A stretch of DNA of 64,000 bases, taken from positions 6,991,501 through 7,055,500 of the forward strand of contig NZ_CP108644.1 of NCBI RefSeq assembly GCF_041435495.1, read 5' to 3'. The notes beneath the pieces are model-generated. The model did not search any database. It saw only the letters and a list, made by a program, of their open reading frames with translations, and was not told the origin of the DNA. A program made the translations under genes and the position numbers. The DNA comes from Streptomyces sp. NBC_01116. Lineage in GTDB: Bacteria; Actinomycetota; Actinomycetes; Streptomycetales; Streptomycetaceae. Within the stretch, counting starts at the first letter, position 1, and each line of letters opens with the position of its first letter. Of this stretch, positions 56,508-64,000 are shown piece by piece.

Positions 56508-56684
56508 AGGGCGTGCTTCGAAAGTAGCGCCGTCCGCCCGGAGGGCGGGCTCGGCGGCGTCTGGTGCGTGCGATCGCAAGGCGGAGGGTCGCCCCGATAC
56601 TGGATGTATCGGGGTGAACCCGACAACGCGGCGAGCGTGCGTGCCAGGCGTCGCCGAGCAGGCGGGACTTTCGAAACACGCCCT
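56508..56684. mobile_element. MITE-like element, copy 2 (177 bp), inverted relative to copy 1
   Basis: Ends AGGGCGTGCTTCGAAAGT and ACTTTCGAAACACGCCCT; the interior matches copy 1 in reverse orientation, including the GTATCGGGG inverted repeat, but lacks a 39-bp stretch. CTA precedes and TAG follows the GGGCG...CGCCC body, consistent with a TA (IS630-like) or CTAG (IS5-like) target duplication. Its right end supplies the stop codon of the NYN-domain gene. Confidence 0.85.
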
Positions 56685-57078
56685 AGGCGTCCGGCGACGG
56701 CCGTACCGTACGGGGTCCCACGCACCGTGCCCCGTACGCCTCGACCCGCTGCCGCAGCCCCCGGTCGGCGGTGACGACGACGCAGTCCCGGTCCGGCGCG
56801 GCCCCGGCCGCCAGCTCGGCGATCAGGTCGTCGCCGCTGCCGGGGGCCGGCTCGACCCGGACCCCGGGCACGGAGGCGACGCCCCGGGCCGCCCCTTCCA
56901 CGACGAGCACCAGCTCGACGGGGCCGGGCAGCCCCGGCAACCCGGCCGCCGCGTACGGGACGAGCGAGTCGCGCAGCCGGGTCGCCGCCCCGCGCCGGTC
57001 CCGCCACCATCCGTCGGGCACGGAACCGACCACGTTGGCGGCGTCCACGATCACCAGCACCGCATCGTCCTCGCTCAT
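56683..57078 (-). CDS. NYN/PIN-like domain protein (often annotated NTP pyrophosphohydrolase)
   Basis: 131 aa. VLVIVDAANVVGSVPDGWWR carries the conserved D-x-x-N of NYN-domain RNases, GSGDDLIAEL the acidic pair and CVVVTADRGLRQRVEAYGAR the terminal D; these acidic residues form the PIN-like metal site. The family is widespread in Streptomyces and likely cleaves RNA. The TAG stop lies on the junction with the MITE, so the C-terminal few residues (SPDA) may have been altered by the insertion; conservation up to GPRTVR indicates that little was lost. Confidence 0.75.
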   Translation of the reverse strand: MSEDDAVLVIVDAANVVGSVPDGWWRDRRGAATRLRDSLVPYAAAGLPGLPGPVELVLVVEGAARGVASVPGVRVEPAPGSGDDLIAELAAGAAPDRDCVVVTADRGLRQRVEAYGARCVGPRTVRPSPDA

Positions 57079-57116
57079 CCCGGCAGGGTGTCACGAGGAC
57101 GCGGTGCGACGGTCCG

Positions 57117-58196
57117 TCAGCCCCCGGTGGCGGGGGACTTCTTCGCTTCATCGGGGATCGCGGTGTCCTCGCGGATCGCCTTCCACAGCCGGCCCGCCCG
57201 CGGCTCGGCCGCGATCACCCGGTTCTTGTCGATCTTGTCGTACGCCACCGGCAGCATGATCGTCTCCATCGAGGCCGGGTCGACGCCGTTCATCGAGCGG
57301 GCGAACTCCGCCAGCGAGGTGAGGGAGGCGAGCCCCGAGTCGGTGGTGAGCGACTTGGTGGCCGACTTGGCGATCTTGTACGAGTTCGCCGGACTGCCCA
57401 GCAGGTCCTGCGACTTGACCTCGCTCAGCAGGGCCATCATGAACTGCTGCTGGAGCCCGATGCGGCCGAGGTCGCTGCCGTCGCCGATGCCGTGCCGGGT
57501 CCGGACGTAGGCCAGGGACTCGGTGCCGTTCAGCTTCTGGGGGCCCGCGGCCAGGCTCAGTCCGGAGGCCTTGTCCTCGATGTCCTGCGGTACGTCGACG
57601 GTGACCCCGCCGATGGCGTCGACCAGGTCCTTGAACCCGGCGAAGTTGATCTCCAGGTAGTGGTCGATGCGGACGCCGGACATCTTCTCCACCGTCTTCA
57701 CCACACAGGCCGGACCGACCTGCGCGTAGACGGAGTTGAACATGACGCGTTCCTTGGCGGACACCGTGGAGCCGTTGTCCCCGACGCACTCGGGCCGGGT
57801 CACCAGGGTGTCGCGCGGGATGGAGACGGCGACGGCCTTGGACCGGCCCTCGGGTATGTGCACCACCATCGCGGTGTCGGAGCGCGCGCCGCTGACGCCC
57901 CCGCCGCCGCCCAGCTCCTTGTTCTCCGCCCCGGCCCGCGAGTCCGAGCCGAGGACCAGCAGGTTCTGCCCGCTGGTGGGCAGCTTCTCCGGGCGGTCCG
58001 CACCGAGCGCCTTGTCGATGTCGACGCCCTTGATGTTCCCGTCGAGCTGGCTGTAGAGCCAGTACGCGGTGCCCCCGGCGGCGAGCAGGAGGACGAGCAG
58101 GACAGCGAGCGTGATCTTGAGTCCGCGGCGGCGCTTGGGGGGCTTGGCCGAGCGTCGGGAGGCGCGTGGGCCCGGAGGCATGACGTCGTTGCTCAT
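57117..58196 (-). CDS. LytR-CpsA-Psr (LCP) family cell-wall glycopolymer ligase
   Basis: 359 aa. A basic cytoplasmic start (RRSAKPPKRRRG) is followed by one membrane helix at about 26-47 and an extracellular LCP domain. LLVLGSDSRAG, AVAVSIPRDTLV and the two conserved arginines in LAYVRTRHGIGDGSDLGRIG are the LCP signatures for polyprenyl-phosphate binding. LCP enzymes attach teichoic acids or other glycopolymers to peptidoglycan. The glycopolymer genes 3 kb further right fit this role. Confidence 0.9.
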   Translation of the reverse strand: MSNDVMPPGPRASRRSAKPPKRRRGLKITLAVLLVLLLAAGGTAYWLYSQLDGNIKGVDIDKALGADRPEKLPTSGQNLLVLGSDSRAGAENKELGGGGGVSGARSDTAMVVHIPEGRSKAVAVSIPRDTLVTRPECVGDNGSTVSAKERVMFNSVYAQVGPACVVKTVEKMSGVRIDHYLEINFAGFKDLVDAIGGVTVDVPQDIEDKASGLSLAAGPQKLNGTESLAYVRTRHGIGDGSDLGRIGLQQQFMMALLSEVKSQDLLGSPANSYKIAKSATKSLTTDSGLASLTSLAEFARSMNGVDPASMETIMLPVAYDKIDKNRVIAAEPRAGRLWKAIREDTAIPDEAKKSPATGG

Positions 58197-58534
58197 CCTG
58201 CAGGAGTCCCTTGTTCTCTTGGCCCGGAAGGGCGGTGTGGAGTGGGGGACTCGGGTGGGGCCGGTCCACGCGCGTGGGGGGCTGAGCGTGCACTATAGAC
58301 AGATTTTCGAATGTTGTGTAATTCTTCACGCGCTCTTCGGGTCCCGTACACGACCGCCACCCGTGGCGCGATGTCGCCGTGGACGCCCCGCCGGGCCGTC
58401 GTGCCGGGGGAGCGCTGCACCACGGGCCGAACAGAGATTCTATGATGGGTGCGTATCGGTCTGCCGCCTGTCGGGACGCCAACGCGTTGTCCGGGGCGGG
58501 GCCGAGGAACTTCTGGGAAGGACGACCTCACGTC

Positions 58535-59674
58535 ATGCCGGTCAGATCCAAGCGCGCTGCCCGGAGAGGGGCCCCGCACCCGGGTGCCGAGGACCGCGAC
58601 GCCCGCGTACAGCACGACGCTCCCGCATCCCTCCGGGCCCGGTCCACCGCCGGCGGCCGGTGGCTCGTCCTGGGCAAGGACGGCAGGCTCACCGCCTACG
58701 CCCCGGCCGCGCGGGGACTCCTGCGCTGGACGGAGGAGTCCCCCGGCGGACCCCGGTGGACCGGCCCGGTGCTCATTCCGGCTCCTCATCTCACGGAGTT
58801 GTCCGTGGCCCAGGGCACGGACGGCTTCGTGCACTTCGTCGGCCGCCGCGCCGTAGAGGGGGACCGCGGCCAGGCCGTCGACCTGGTGAGCGCCACCCAG
58901 TTCCAGTCCGGCCGCCCCCTCACCGAGTGGCGGTCGTTCGGGAACCAGCACAAGGAACCCGAGAAGGCCGCGCGGATCGGCGTCCCGGCCGCCGCGGTGG
59001 GACAGTCCGGTGCGCTCCACGCCTTCGTACGGAACGCGAACGGCAGCCTGGTCATGCGGCGCGAGACCGCAGCCGGCGGCTGGCAGGGGTGGCAGGACCT
59101 GAAGGTCGGAGGGGTCCGGGACGGAGTGGCCGTGGGCGCCACCTCGACCGGCCGCGTCGAGCTGGTCGCCCCCGGGGACGGTCTGACGATGCGCTGGACC
59201 CAGAGCGAGCCCGGCGGCGCCTTCCGGCGCGAACAGGACATCCCGTTCGGCCATGCCGCCGGAAGCGCCGTCGCCCTGGAGACCGCGCCGGAACGGATGA
59301 CGTTCTACTGGGCGGACGAGGGCACCGGAGGCGTCGTGGCGTACCGCCCGGGCACCTGGGCCATCTCCCTGGGCGGCTCGGCCTCGAACGACCCGGTGGC
59401 CGCCCTGCGCGCCGTGCTGGACGGCTACGACTGCACGGTGCTCGCGCACCGCGGTCACGACGGGCAGGTCATGCTGGCCGCCTGCGGTACGGAGAACGAG
59501 GGCGGCGGCGTGTGGTGGTCGCCCACCGGGGAGAGCTGCGCGGGGGGTCCCGCGCTCGCGCACGACGTGTACGGGCGGGTGGTGCTGGCCCTGATCGGCG
59601 AGGACGGGGCCCTGCGCGTAGCCCGCCAGCGGCGCGAGCCCGGTCTGGCCCTGGAGCCCTCCGTACGGGTGTGA
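58535..59674 (+). CDS. Beta-propeller-like protein of unknown function
   Basis: 379 aa from ATG 58535 (GGGAAGGACG upstream). Repeats of about 45 residues such as WLVLGKDGRLTAYAPAARGL, ALHAFVRNANGSLVMRRETA, GRVELVAPGDGLTMRWTQSE and VMLAACGTENEGGGVWWSPT recur through the chain, as in tachylectin/sialidase-like propellers (D/N-G turns, W-x-x-W). No signal peptide is evident, although a basic N-terminus is. Possibly a glycan-binding or structural protein. The gap 58197-58534 upstream holds divergent promoters only. Confidence 0.6.
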   Translation: MPVRSKRAARRGAPHPGAEDRDARVQHDAPASLRARSTAGGRWLVLGKDGRLTAYAPAARGLLRWTEESPGGPRWTGPVLIPAPHLTELSVAQGTDGFVHFVGRRAVEGDRGQAVDLVSATQFQSGRPLTEWRSFGNQHKEPEKAARIGVPAAAVGQSGALHAFVRNANGSLVMRRETAAGGWQGWQDLKVGGVRDGVAVGATSTGRVELVAPGDGLTMRWTQSEPGGAFRREQDIPFGHAAGSAVALETAPERMTFYWADEGTGGVVAYRPGTWAISLGGSASNDPVAALRAVLDGYDCTVLAHRGHDGQVMLAACGTENEGGGVWWSPTGESCAGGPALAHDVYGRVVLALIGEDGALRVARQRREPGLALEPSVRV

Positions 59675-59681
59675 GACGGCG

Positions 59682-59715
59682 ACGGCGGGAGCACCCCTCG
59701 GGGCGCTCCCGCCGT
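59682..59715. terminator. Bidirectional terminator
   Basis: ACGGCGGGAGC / GCTCCCGCCGT (11 bp) extended by CCCC/GGGG, between convergent genes. Confidence 0.75.
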
Positions 59716-59756
59716 TCGTGTTCCCGGGCCCGGGCCCGGACCTCCGCCCCACGGGC

Positions 59757-61763
59757 TCAGGTGAGCAGCTTCAGCCCGATCGACAGGTAGTTGCTGTCCG
59801 TGTAGTACGGGTGGAATCGCACCGAGCGGCCCTGCGGCGTGGCGACGACCCGCTGGGGGAAGACGTTCACGGGCTTGCGCTGCACGATGTCGTCGGCGAA
59901 GCGGCCGATCCGCAGCCGGTGCGCCGTCCCCGAGACCGTCAGATTCGCCGGGACGCTCAGAGAGAGGTCCCAGATGGTGTCGAGCTCGATCATCCGGTCG
60001 CCGTACTGCAGGAGATCGATGGTGAAGCTGGCGCCACCGTTCGAGAACGCGCAGGGAATCGTGAAGAACGACTCCTTGTTCTTCCGGCTCTGCGCGATGA
60101 TGTGCGCGCCGTGCCCGTCGGCGTCGACCTGCGGACCGCCCTGCGCGGCGGCGACCCCCAGGGCGAACATCTGCACGCTGAGATGGGAACCCGCCGACTC
60201 GATCCCGAGGACCTCCGCGTGCGCGGGAAGCTCGCGCGAGACGATCTGGAGGTACCCGCCGTCGGGCGAGCGCGTGAACGACCGGAAGCGCACCGGGGAG
60301 GAACTCGCGCCGGAGATGAGCGAGTTCGCGGACTGCTGGAGTTCCTTGACCTTGATCCGGCGCATCACTCCGTCGTCCTCGCGGCGCAGCAGGACGTTCC
60401 AGGTTCCGGTGGCCAGCCGGAGCTGCCCGGGGATGGCCGCGTAGTGCCCGTTGGCCGTCTGCTCCGCGGGACCCGTCATCAGGGCCTGCCGGCCGTCCGT
60501 CGCGTTCACGCACAGGACGGTGAACCGGTGGCCGGTGGCCCGGATCGGGTCGACGACGAGTTCGAGGTCTCCCGAGGAGGTGGCCCGGCAGAGTGCCTCG
60601 GGACGGTAGTCGCGGGCCGTGAGCAGCCTGGCGAGGTACGACTCGTACGTGATGGCCTGCGACTCGTTGCTGTAGCTGCGGGCCTTCTCGACGGCGTTGG
60701 CGCCCATCTGTGCCCGTGTCTCGGCGTCGCCCATGAGCCAGTCGAGGTTCTTGGCGAACGTCTCCGCGTCGCCCACGGGGGACAGCGCGCCGTCCACACC
60801 GTCGGAGATGATCTCGGAAGGGCCGTGCGGGCCGGCGGTGCTGAGCACCGGGACGCCACAGGTCATGGCTTCCACGATCGTCAGTCCGAAGGTCTCGTCC
60901 GTCGAGGTCGAGGTGTGCAGCGCCGACTTGGCCAGCTCCTCGCGAAGGTGCTTCGTGTGCCCCATGAGGAGGATGCGCTCGGTCGCGCCCATGTCGTCGA
61001 TCTGCTTGCGGAGCTTCGCCTTCTCCGCACCGCTTCCGTAGATGCGCAGGGTCCAGTCGGGGTACTTCGCGCCGAGCCGCCCGAACGCGTCGATGAGGAG
61101 GTCGAACCGCTTCCAGTCGACCATCCGGCCCGACGCGGTGACGATGCGCGACTCACGTACGTCGGACCGCATGAACGTGCTCGTGACCGCGTTGGGAACG
61201 GCGTGGAAGTCGGTGCCGACCGCGCCGTAGGCGTCCCGGTGCGTCTGCGCGTCCTTCGACGTCACCGTGACGAAGCCGTCCAGCTGCGGGATGGCGAGGT
61301 CCAGCATCTGCCGCGAGGCGCGGCTCTGGTGGTGGTAGTGCGTGTGCGCCTGGCCGAGCGTGACGTATCTGCCGGTGCCCAGGGCGGCCACGAGTGCGAT
61401 GGCGCTGGGCGCGGTGGCGATGACGACGTCGGCGTCGGCGCTCTTCAGGTACTCGGCGGCGCGCTCGTCCATGAGGCGGCTGTAGCGGTTCTTGTCGTCG
61501 GGCTTCCAACCGGCCCCGGGGCAGAGCTCGGTGGCGACCTGGTGCAGCGGATGGGTGAGATCCGGCGACCCGTCACGGGTGTCGATGAGGGTGCGCAGCG
61601 TGACGCCCGGATCGAACCGCAGCGGCGGAGTGTCGTGGTACTGGAACGTGCTCACCAGCTCGACCTCGTGCTGCCGGGCGGCGAGGGAGTTGGCGAGGGT
61701 CTGTGTGGCGACGGACGTACCGGCCTGCCCGTACGCGCTGTACATCAGGAATGCGATCTTCAC
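59757..61763 (-). CDS. GT4 glycosyltransferase with C-terminal beta-rich domain
   Basis: 668 aa. Residues 1-385 form a GT-B enzyme: YSAYGQAGTSVATQTLANSL at the start and TDETFGLTIVEAMTCGVPVL (E-x7-E, donor binding) near 295. The last 280 residues are beta-rich with no recognised motif, an extension typical of actinobacterial teichoic-acid and glycopolymer glycosyltransferases. It acts in the cytoplasm on lipid-linked acceptor. It lies in the same direction as the two following glycopolymer genes with 34 bp between, so probably one operon. Confidence 0.8.
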   Translation of the reverse strand: MKIAFLMYSAYGQAGTSVATQTLANSLAARQHEVELVSTFQYHDTPPLRFDPGVTLRTLIDTRDGSPDLTHPLHQVATELCPGAGWKPDDKNRYSRLMDERAAEYLKSADADVVIATAPSAIALVAALGTGRYVTLGQAHTHYHHQSRASRQMLDLAIPQLDGFVTVTSKDAQTHRDAYGAVGTDFHAVPNAVTSTFMRSDVRESRIVTASGRMVDWKRFDLLIDAFGRLGAKYPDWTLRIYGSGAEKAKLRKQIDDMGATERILLMGHTKHLREELAKSALHTSTSTDETFGLTIVEAMTCGVPVLSTAGPHGPSEIISDGVDGALSPVGDAETFAKNLDWLMGDAETRAQMGANAVEKARSYSNESQAITYESYLARLLTARDYRPEALCRATSSGDLELVVDPIRATGHRFTVLCVNATDGRQALMTGPAEQTANGHYAAIPGQLRLATGTWNVLLRREDDGVMRRIKVKELQQSANSLISGASSSPVRFRSFTRSPDGGYLQIVSRELPAHAEVLGIESAGSHLSVQMFALGVAAAQGGPQVDADGHGAHIIAQSRKNKESFFTIPCAFSNGGASFTIDLLQYGDRMIELDTIWDLSLSVPANLTVSGTAHRLRIGRFADDIVQRKPVNVFPQRVVATPQGRSVRFHPYYTDSNYLSIGLKLLT

Positions 61764-61797
61764 AGGTCCCCCTGGATCAATGGCCGTGCGGCGCGGC

Positions 61798-63294
61798 TCA
61801 GTCGGTCTGGCTCTCGGAGTGGTTCAGGACCTGCGAGAGCGCGGATTCGAAGGCGGAGTCGGGCGCCGACGTCGGGTCCTGCCGCCGTACGTCGATCACG
61901 TGCCCCGTCATCGCGGAGAGGAGCACGTCGAGCGAGCTGCGCGCGACCTCCTCGGACGAGAGCAGGGAACCCTCCGGCTCCTGCCCGAACGCCTTGGTCC
62001 GCATCGGGGTCGCGGTGCGCTCCGGGTTCACGCAGTTGACCCGGATGCCGTCCTCGGCCCATTCGTCCGACAGCGCCTGGGTCAGGTTGACCATGGCGGC
62101 CTTGGTGGAGGAGTAGAGGCTGTACTCGGCGCGGCCGCGCGTATAGCTGCTGGAGGTGAAGAGCAGCAGCTGCCCGCGGCTCTCGGCCAGGTACTTGTAC
62201 GAGGTGCGGGCGATGTTCACGGGCGCGAGGTAGTTGACCTCCATCGCCTCGCGGACCGTGGCGTTGTCGGCCTGGTCGAGCCGGCCGATGCGCAGTACGC
62301 CCGCCGTGTTGACGACGAAGTCGATCCGGCCGGTCTCGGCGTACGCCGTGGCGAACGCCTCGTCCACGTGGTCGGGGTTCTCGACGTGGGTGCCGGTCGT
62401 GGAGCGCCCGAGGGCGTAGACGTTCGCCCCGTACTCCCGCGCTATCCGGGCGATGTCGCCGCCGATCCCGTACGAGCCGCCGAAGACGAGCATGGTCCGG
62501 CCCGCCAGCCGGTCCCGGTAGAACTCCTCGCCGCTGTGCGCCGGGGCCGTCGTGGAGGCGAGCTGGAACAGCTTGTCGGCGATGAAGACGTCGACGGGCT
62601 GGGTCACCTTCATGTTGTACTCGTCGCCGGTCACCACGTGGACGGGGACGTCGGGCAGGTACTTCACGACGACCGAGCAGTCGTCGGTCGCCTGGAAGAA
62701 CGGGTCCGCGGCGGCGTGTTCGTACGCGGTGCGGATGGTGGAGAGCCGGAAGCCCTGCGGGGTCTGCCCCCGCCGGAGCCGGGCGCGGTCGGGCACCTCG
62801 GTGATGAACTCCCCGTCGTCCCCGTGCGTCCGGGTGACGATGACGGTGTCGGCCGACGGGATGGCCACGTCGACGGCGCTGTAGCGCTCCAGCGCGGCCA
62901 CGCACTCCGTGACCACGCGCTGGGACAGCATCGGGCGCACGGCGTCGTGGAACAGCAGGTTGCAGTCCTCGTCGGCGCCGGACCGCCCGGACACCGCGGC
63001 GATCGCGATGTTCGTCGTCTCGCTGCGGGTGGCGCCCCCGGCCAGTACCGCCGACACCTTGCGCAGCCCCGCCCCGGCGACGATCTTCTCGGCCTCGGCC
63101 ACATGGCTCGGCGTCATCAGCACGATGACGTCGTCGATGTCCGGCGCGTTCTCGAAGACCCGCAGGGTGTGCTCCAGGATGGGCCTCCCCGCGATCTTCA
63201 GGAGCTGCTTCGGGATGGCGAGCCCGATGCGCTGGCCGGTGCCACCGGCGAGGACGACGGCGACGGTGCGGCGACGGGGGGCGAGCGTGGTCAA
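61798..63294 (-). CDS. Bifunctional cytidylyltransferase/short-chain reductase (CDP-ribitol synthesis)
   Basis: 498 aa, two domains. Residues 10-235 are an IspD/TarI-type cytidylyltransferase (VVLAGGTGQRIGLAIPKQLL, then FHDAVRPMLS). Residues 265-470 are a Rossmann-fold SDR (VFGGSYGIGGDIARIAREYG for NADPH; catalytic Y-x3-K in YSSTK). This order is that of the bifunctional ribulose-5-phosphate reductase/CDP-ribitol pyrophosphorylase known from H. influenzae (Bcs1/Acs1). Next to a TagF-like polymerase it implies a ribitol-phosphate containing wall polymer. An isoprenoid-pathway IspD is less likely because of the fusion. Confidence 0.85.
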   Translation of the reverse strand: MTTLAPRRRTVAVVLAGGTGQRIGLAIPKQLLKIAGRPILEHTLRVFENAPDIDDVIVLMTPSHVAEAEKIVAGAGLRKVSAVLAGGATRSETTNIAIAAVSGRSGADEDCNLLFHDAVRPMLSQRVVTECVAALERYSAVDVAIPSADTVIVTRTHGDDGEFITEVPDRARLRRGQTPQGFRLSTIRTAYEHAAADPFFQATDDCSVVVKYLPDVPVHVVTGDEYNMKVTQPVDVFIADKLFQLASTTAPAHSGEEFYRDRLAGRTMLVFGGSYGIGGDIARIAREYGANVYALGRSTTGTHVENPDHVDEAFATAYAETGRIDFVVNTAGVLRIGRLDQADNATVREAMEVNYLAPVNIARTSYKYLAESRGQLLLFTSSSYTRGRAEYSLYSSTKAAMVNLTQALSDEWAEDGIRVNCVNPERTATPMRTKAFGQEPEGSLLSSEEVARSSLDVLLSAMTGHVIDVRRQDPTSAPDSAFESALSQVLNHSESQTD

Positions 63295-63385
63295 GTGGAG
63301 CCTGCTTCCTGTCGGGGTGAGGGTGGACGAGAGGCCCGGACGCGGAGCGTCCGGGCGAAGCGGGGTGCGCGGCGGCCGTACGCGC

Positions 63386-64000
63386 TCAGGCCGGCTGGCG
63401 CGGCTGCTGGCCGGGGAAGCCGGGCTGGTCCGGGTGCTCGACGGGGAAGTCCCGGATCCCGGACCGGTACAGCGTGTTCGCGGCCTCGGCGAAGCGGATG
63501 GTCGACGGCGGGTTGTCCGGACCCAGCAGGTATTCCTTGAGCTGTTCGCGGTACGGGGCCATCACGTCCTGGTCCACGGAGAGCATGGCGGTGAGCGCCG
63601 TCTCCAGACCGTTGCACTCGGCGTCCAGGAGGTACGAGGCGTACGCGGTGCGCTGCTCGTTGCGGAACTCCGCGTCGGGGAGTCCTTCGAGATTGAAGAT
63701 GGCGTACGGCTTACGGGTCGCCACGAAGTCCGAGACCACGCTCGACATGTCCCCGATGAGCAGGTCGGAGTGGTTGAAGCAGTCGTACAGCGTGGGCACC
63801 TTGTCGGTCACGACATGGTGCGCGTCGACGGGCAGCGAGTCCCAGTACAGCGCGCCGGCCTGGTGGCGGAACTTACGGATACGGGTGGTCCGCTCCGCCT
63901 CGGTCAGGTCCGGGTACTTCGAGCGGACCCCCCGCTCCTGGAGCGCGGCGAGGCGCTTGTCGATCCGGGCCAGCCGGCGGCCCGCGGTCTTCGAGTCGAG
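63386..64000 (-). CDS. CDP-glycerol/ribitol glycerophosphotransferase (TagF/TarL-like), N-terminus outside window
   Basis: The frame is open from the right edge to the stop at 63386 (205 codons visible). LYDCFNHSDLLIGDMSSVVS and DFVATRKPYAIFN form the conserved catalytic C-terminal region of TagB/TarF polymerases (DxLIxDxSSxxxDF, then KP). The product polymerises polyol-phosphate units of teichoic acid at the membrane. The nearest downstream gene (bifunctional CDP-ribitol synthase) is 91 bp away in the same direction. Confidence 0.85.
   Translation of the reverse strand, partial: LDSKTAGRRLARIDKRLAALQERGVRSKYPDLTEAERTTRIRKFRHQAGALYWDSLPVDAHHVVTDKVPTLYDCFNHSDLLIGDMSSVVSDFVATRKPYAIFNLEGLPDAEFRNEQRTAYASYLLDAECNGLETALTAMLSVDQDVMAPYREQLKEYLLGPDNPPSTIRFAEAANTLYRSGIRDFPVEHPDQPGFPGQQPRQPA

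Noticed and set aside
55554..56579. 341-codon minus-strand frame covering the peptide precursor region
   Set aside because: It has no ribosome-binding site, covers the precursor in another frame and ends in the MITE; only its last 48 codons deserve mention.

Overview
The window is high-GC (about 70%) actinobacterial DNA, almost certainly from a Streptomyces chromosome: GTG starts, 4-base ATGA/GTGA overlaps, hairpin terminators without long U tracts, and Streptomyces-type families throughout. From memory, the right two thirds follow the order seen around SCO5998-SCO6013 of S. coelicolor (MurA-like gene, aconitase, ngcEFG, rok7B7, xylFGH, dxs). I could not run a comparison.

Left third (1 to about 22.3 kb) is a mobile, decaying accessory region. 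A 31-bp direct repeat at 12745-12775 and 20648-20678 matches the 3' end of the RNase P RNA gene (rnpB), so I read it as an integration hotspot with stacked elements. Element A (left edge to 12775) carries a lytic-transglycosylase-like secreted protein (cut by the window edge), a DNA methyltransferase, a frameshifted PD-(D/E)XK-type gene, a large STAND-type NTPase, a 683-aa protein with an HEPN-like RxxxxH motif, an excisionase and a frameshifted tyrosine integrase next to its att site. Element B (12775-20648) carries broken helicase-tail and 'beta family' genes, then an intact divergent module: AAA ATPase plus TOPRIM-like DUF4276 protein on one strand and a 1210-aa BREX-2 PglX-like protein on the other, the latter lacking the catalytic NPPY motif. 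A further arm-like segment, a 2H phosphoesterase and a regulator broken by a 23-bp duplication follow before conserved chromosome resumes.

Central core (22.5-47.6 kb): an HTH-MurA fusion, RidA, VOC and APH-like proteins, aconitase (with a palindromic operator also found in front of the HTH-MurA gene), a phosphatase, a secreted GH92 mannosidase, the GlcNAc/chitobiose importer NgcEFG, a ROK regulator, a XylFGH-type sugar importer, dxs and an amino-acid permease. Two copies of a short element with 18-bp terminal inverted repeats (MITE-like) lie at 45779-45994 and, inverted, at 56508-56684.

47.7-56.1 kb (minus strand) looks like a ribosomal peptide (RiPP) biosynthetic operon: a 40-aa acidic precursor-like peptide, then a glycosyltransferase, two paralogous 330-aa proteins flanking a radical SAM enzyme, an MFS exporter and a prolyl-oligopeptidase-type protease, mostly with overlapping stops and starts. 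I do not recognise it as a described class. The right end (56.7-64 kb) is cell-envelope related: NYN-domain protein, LCP ligase, a propeller-like protein, a GT4 glycosyltransferase, a bifunctional cytidylyltransferase/reductase likely making CDP-ribitol, and a truncated TagF/TarL-type polymerase.
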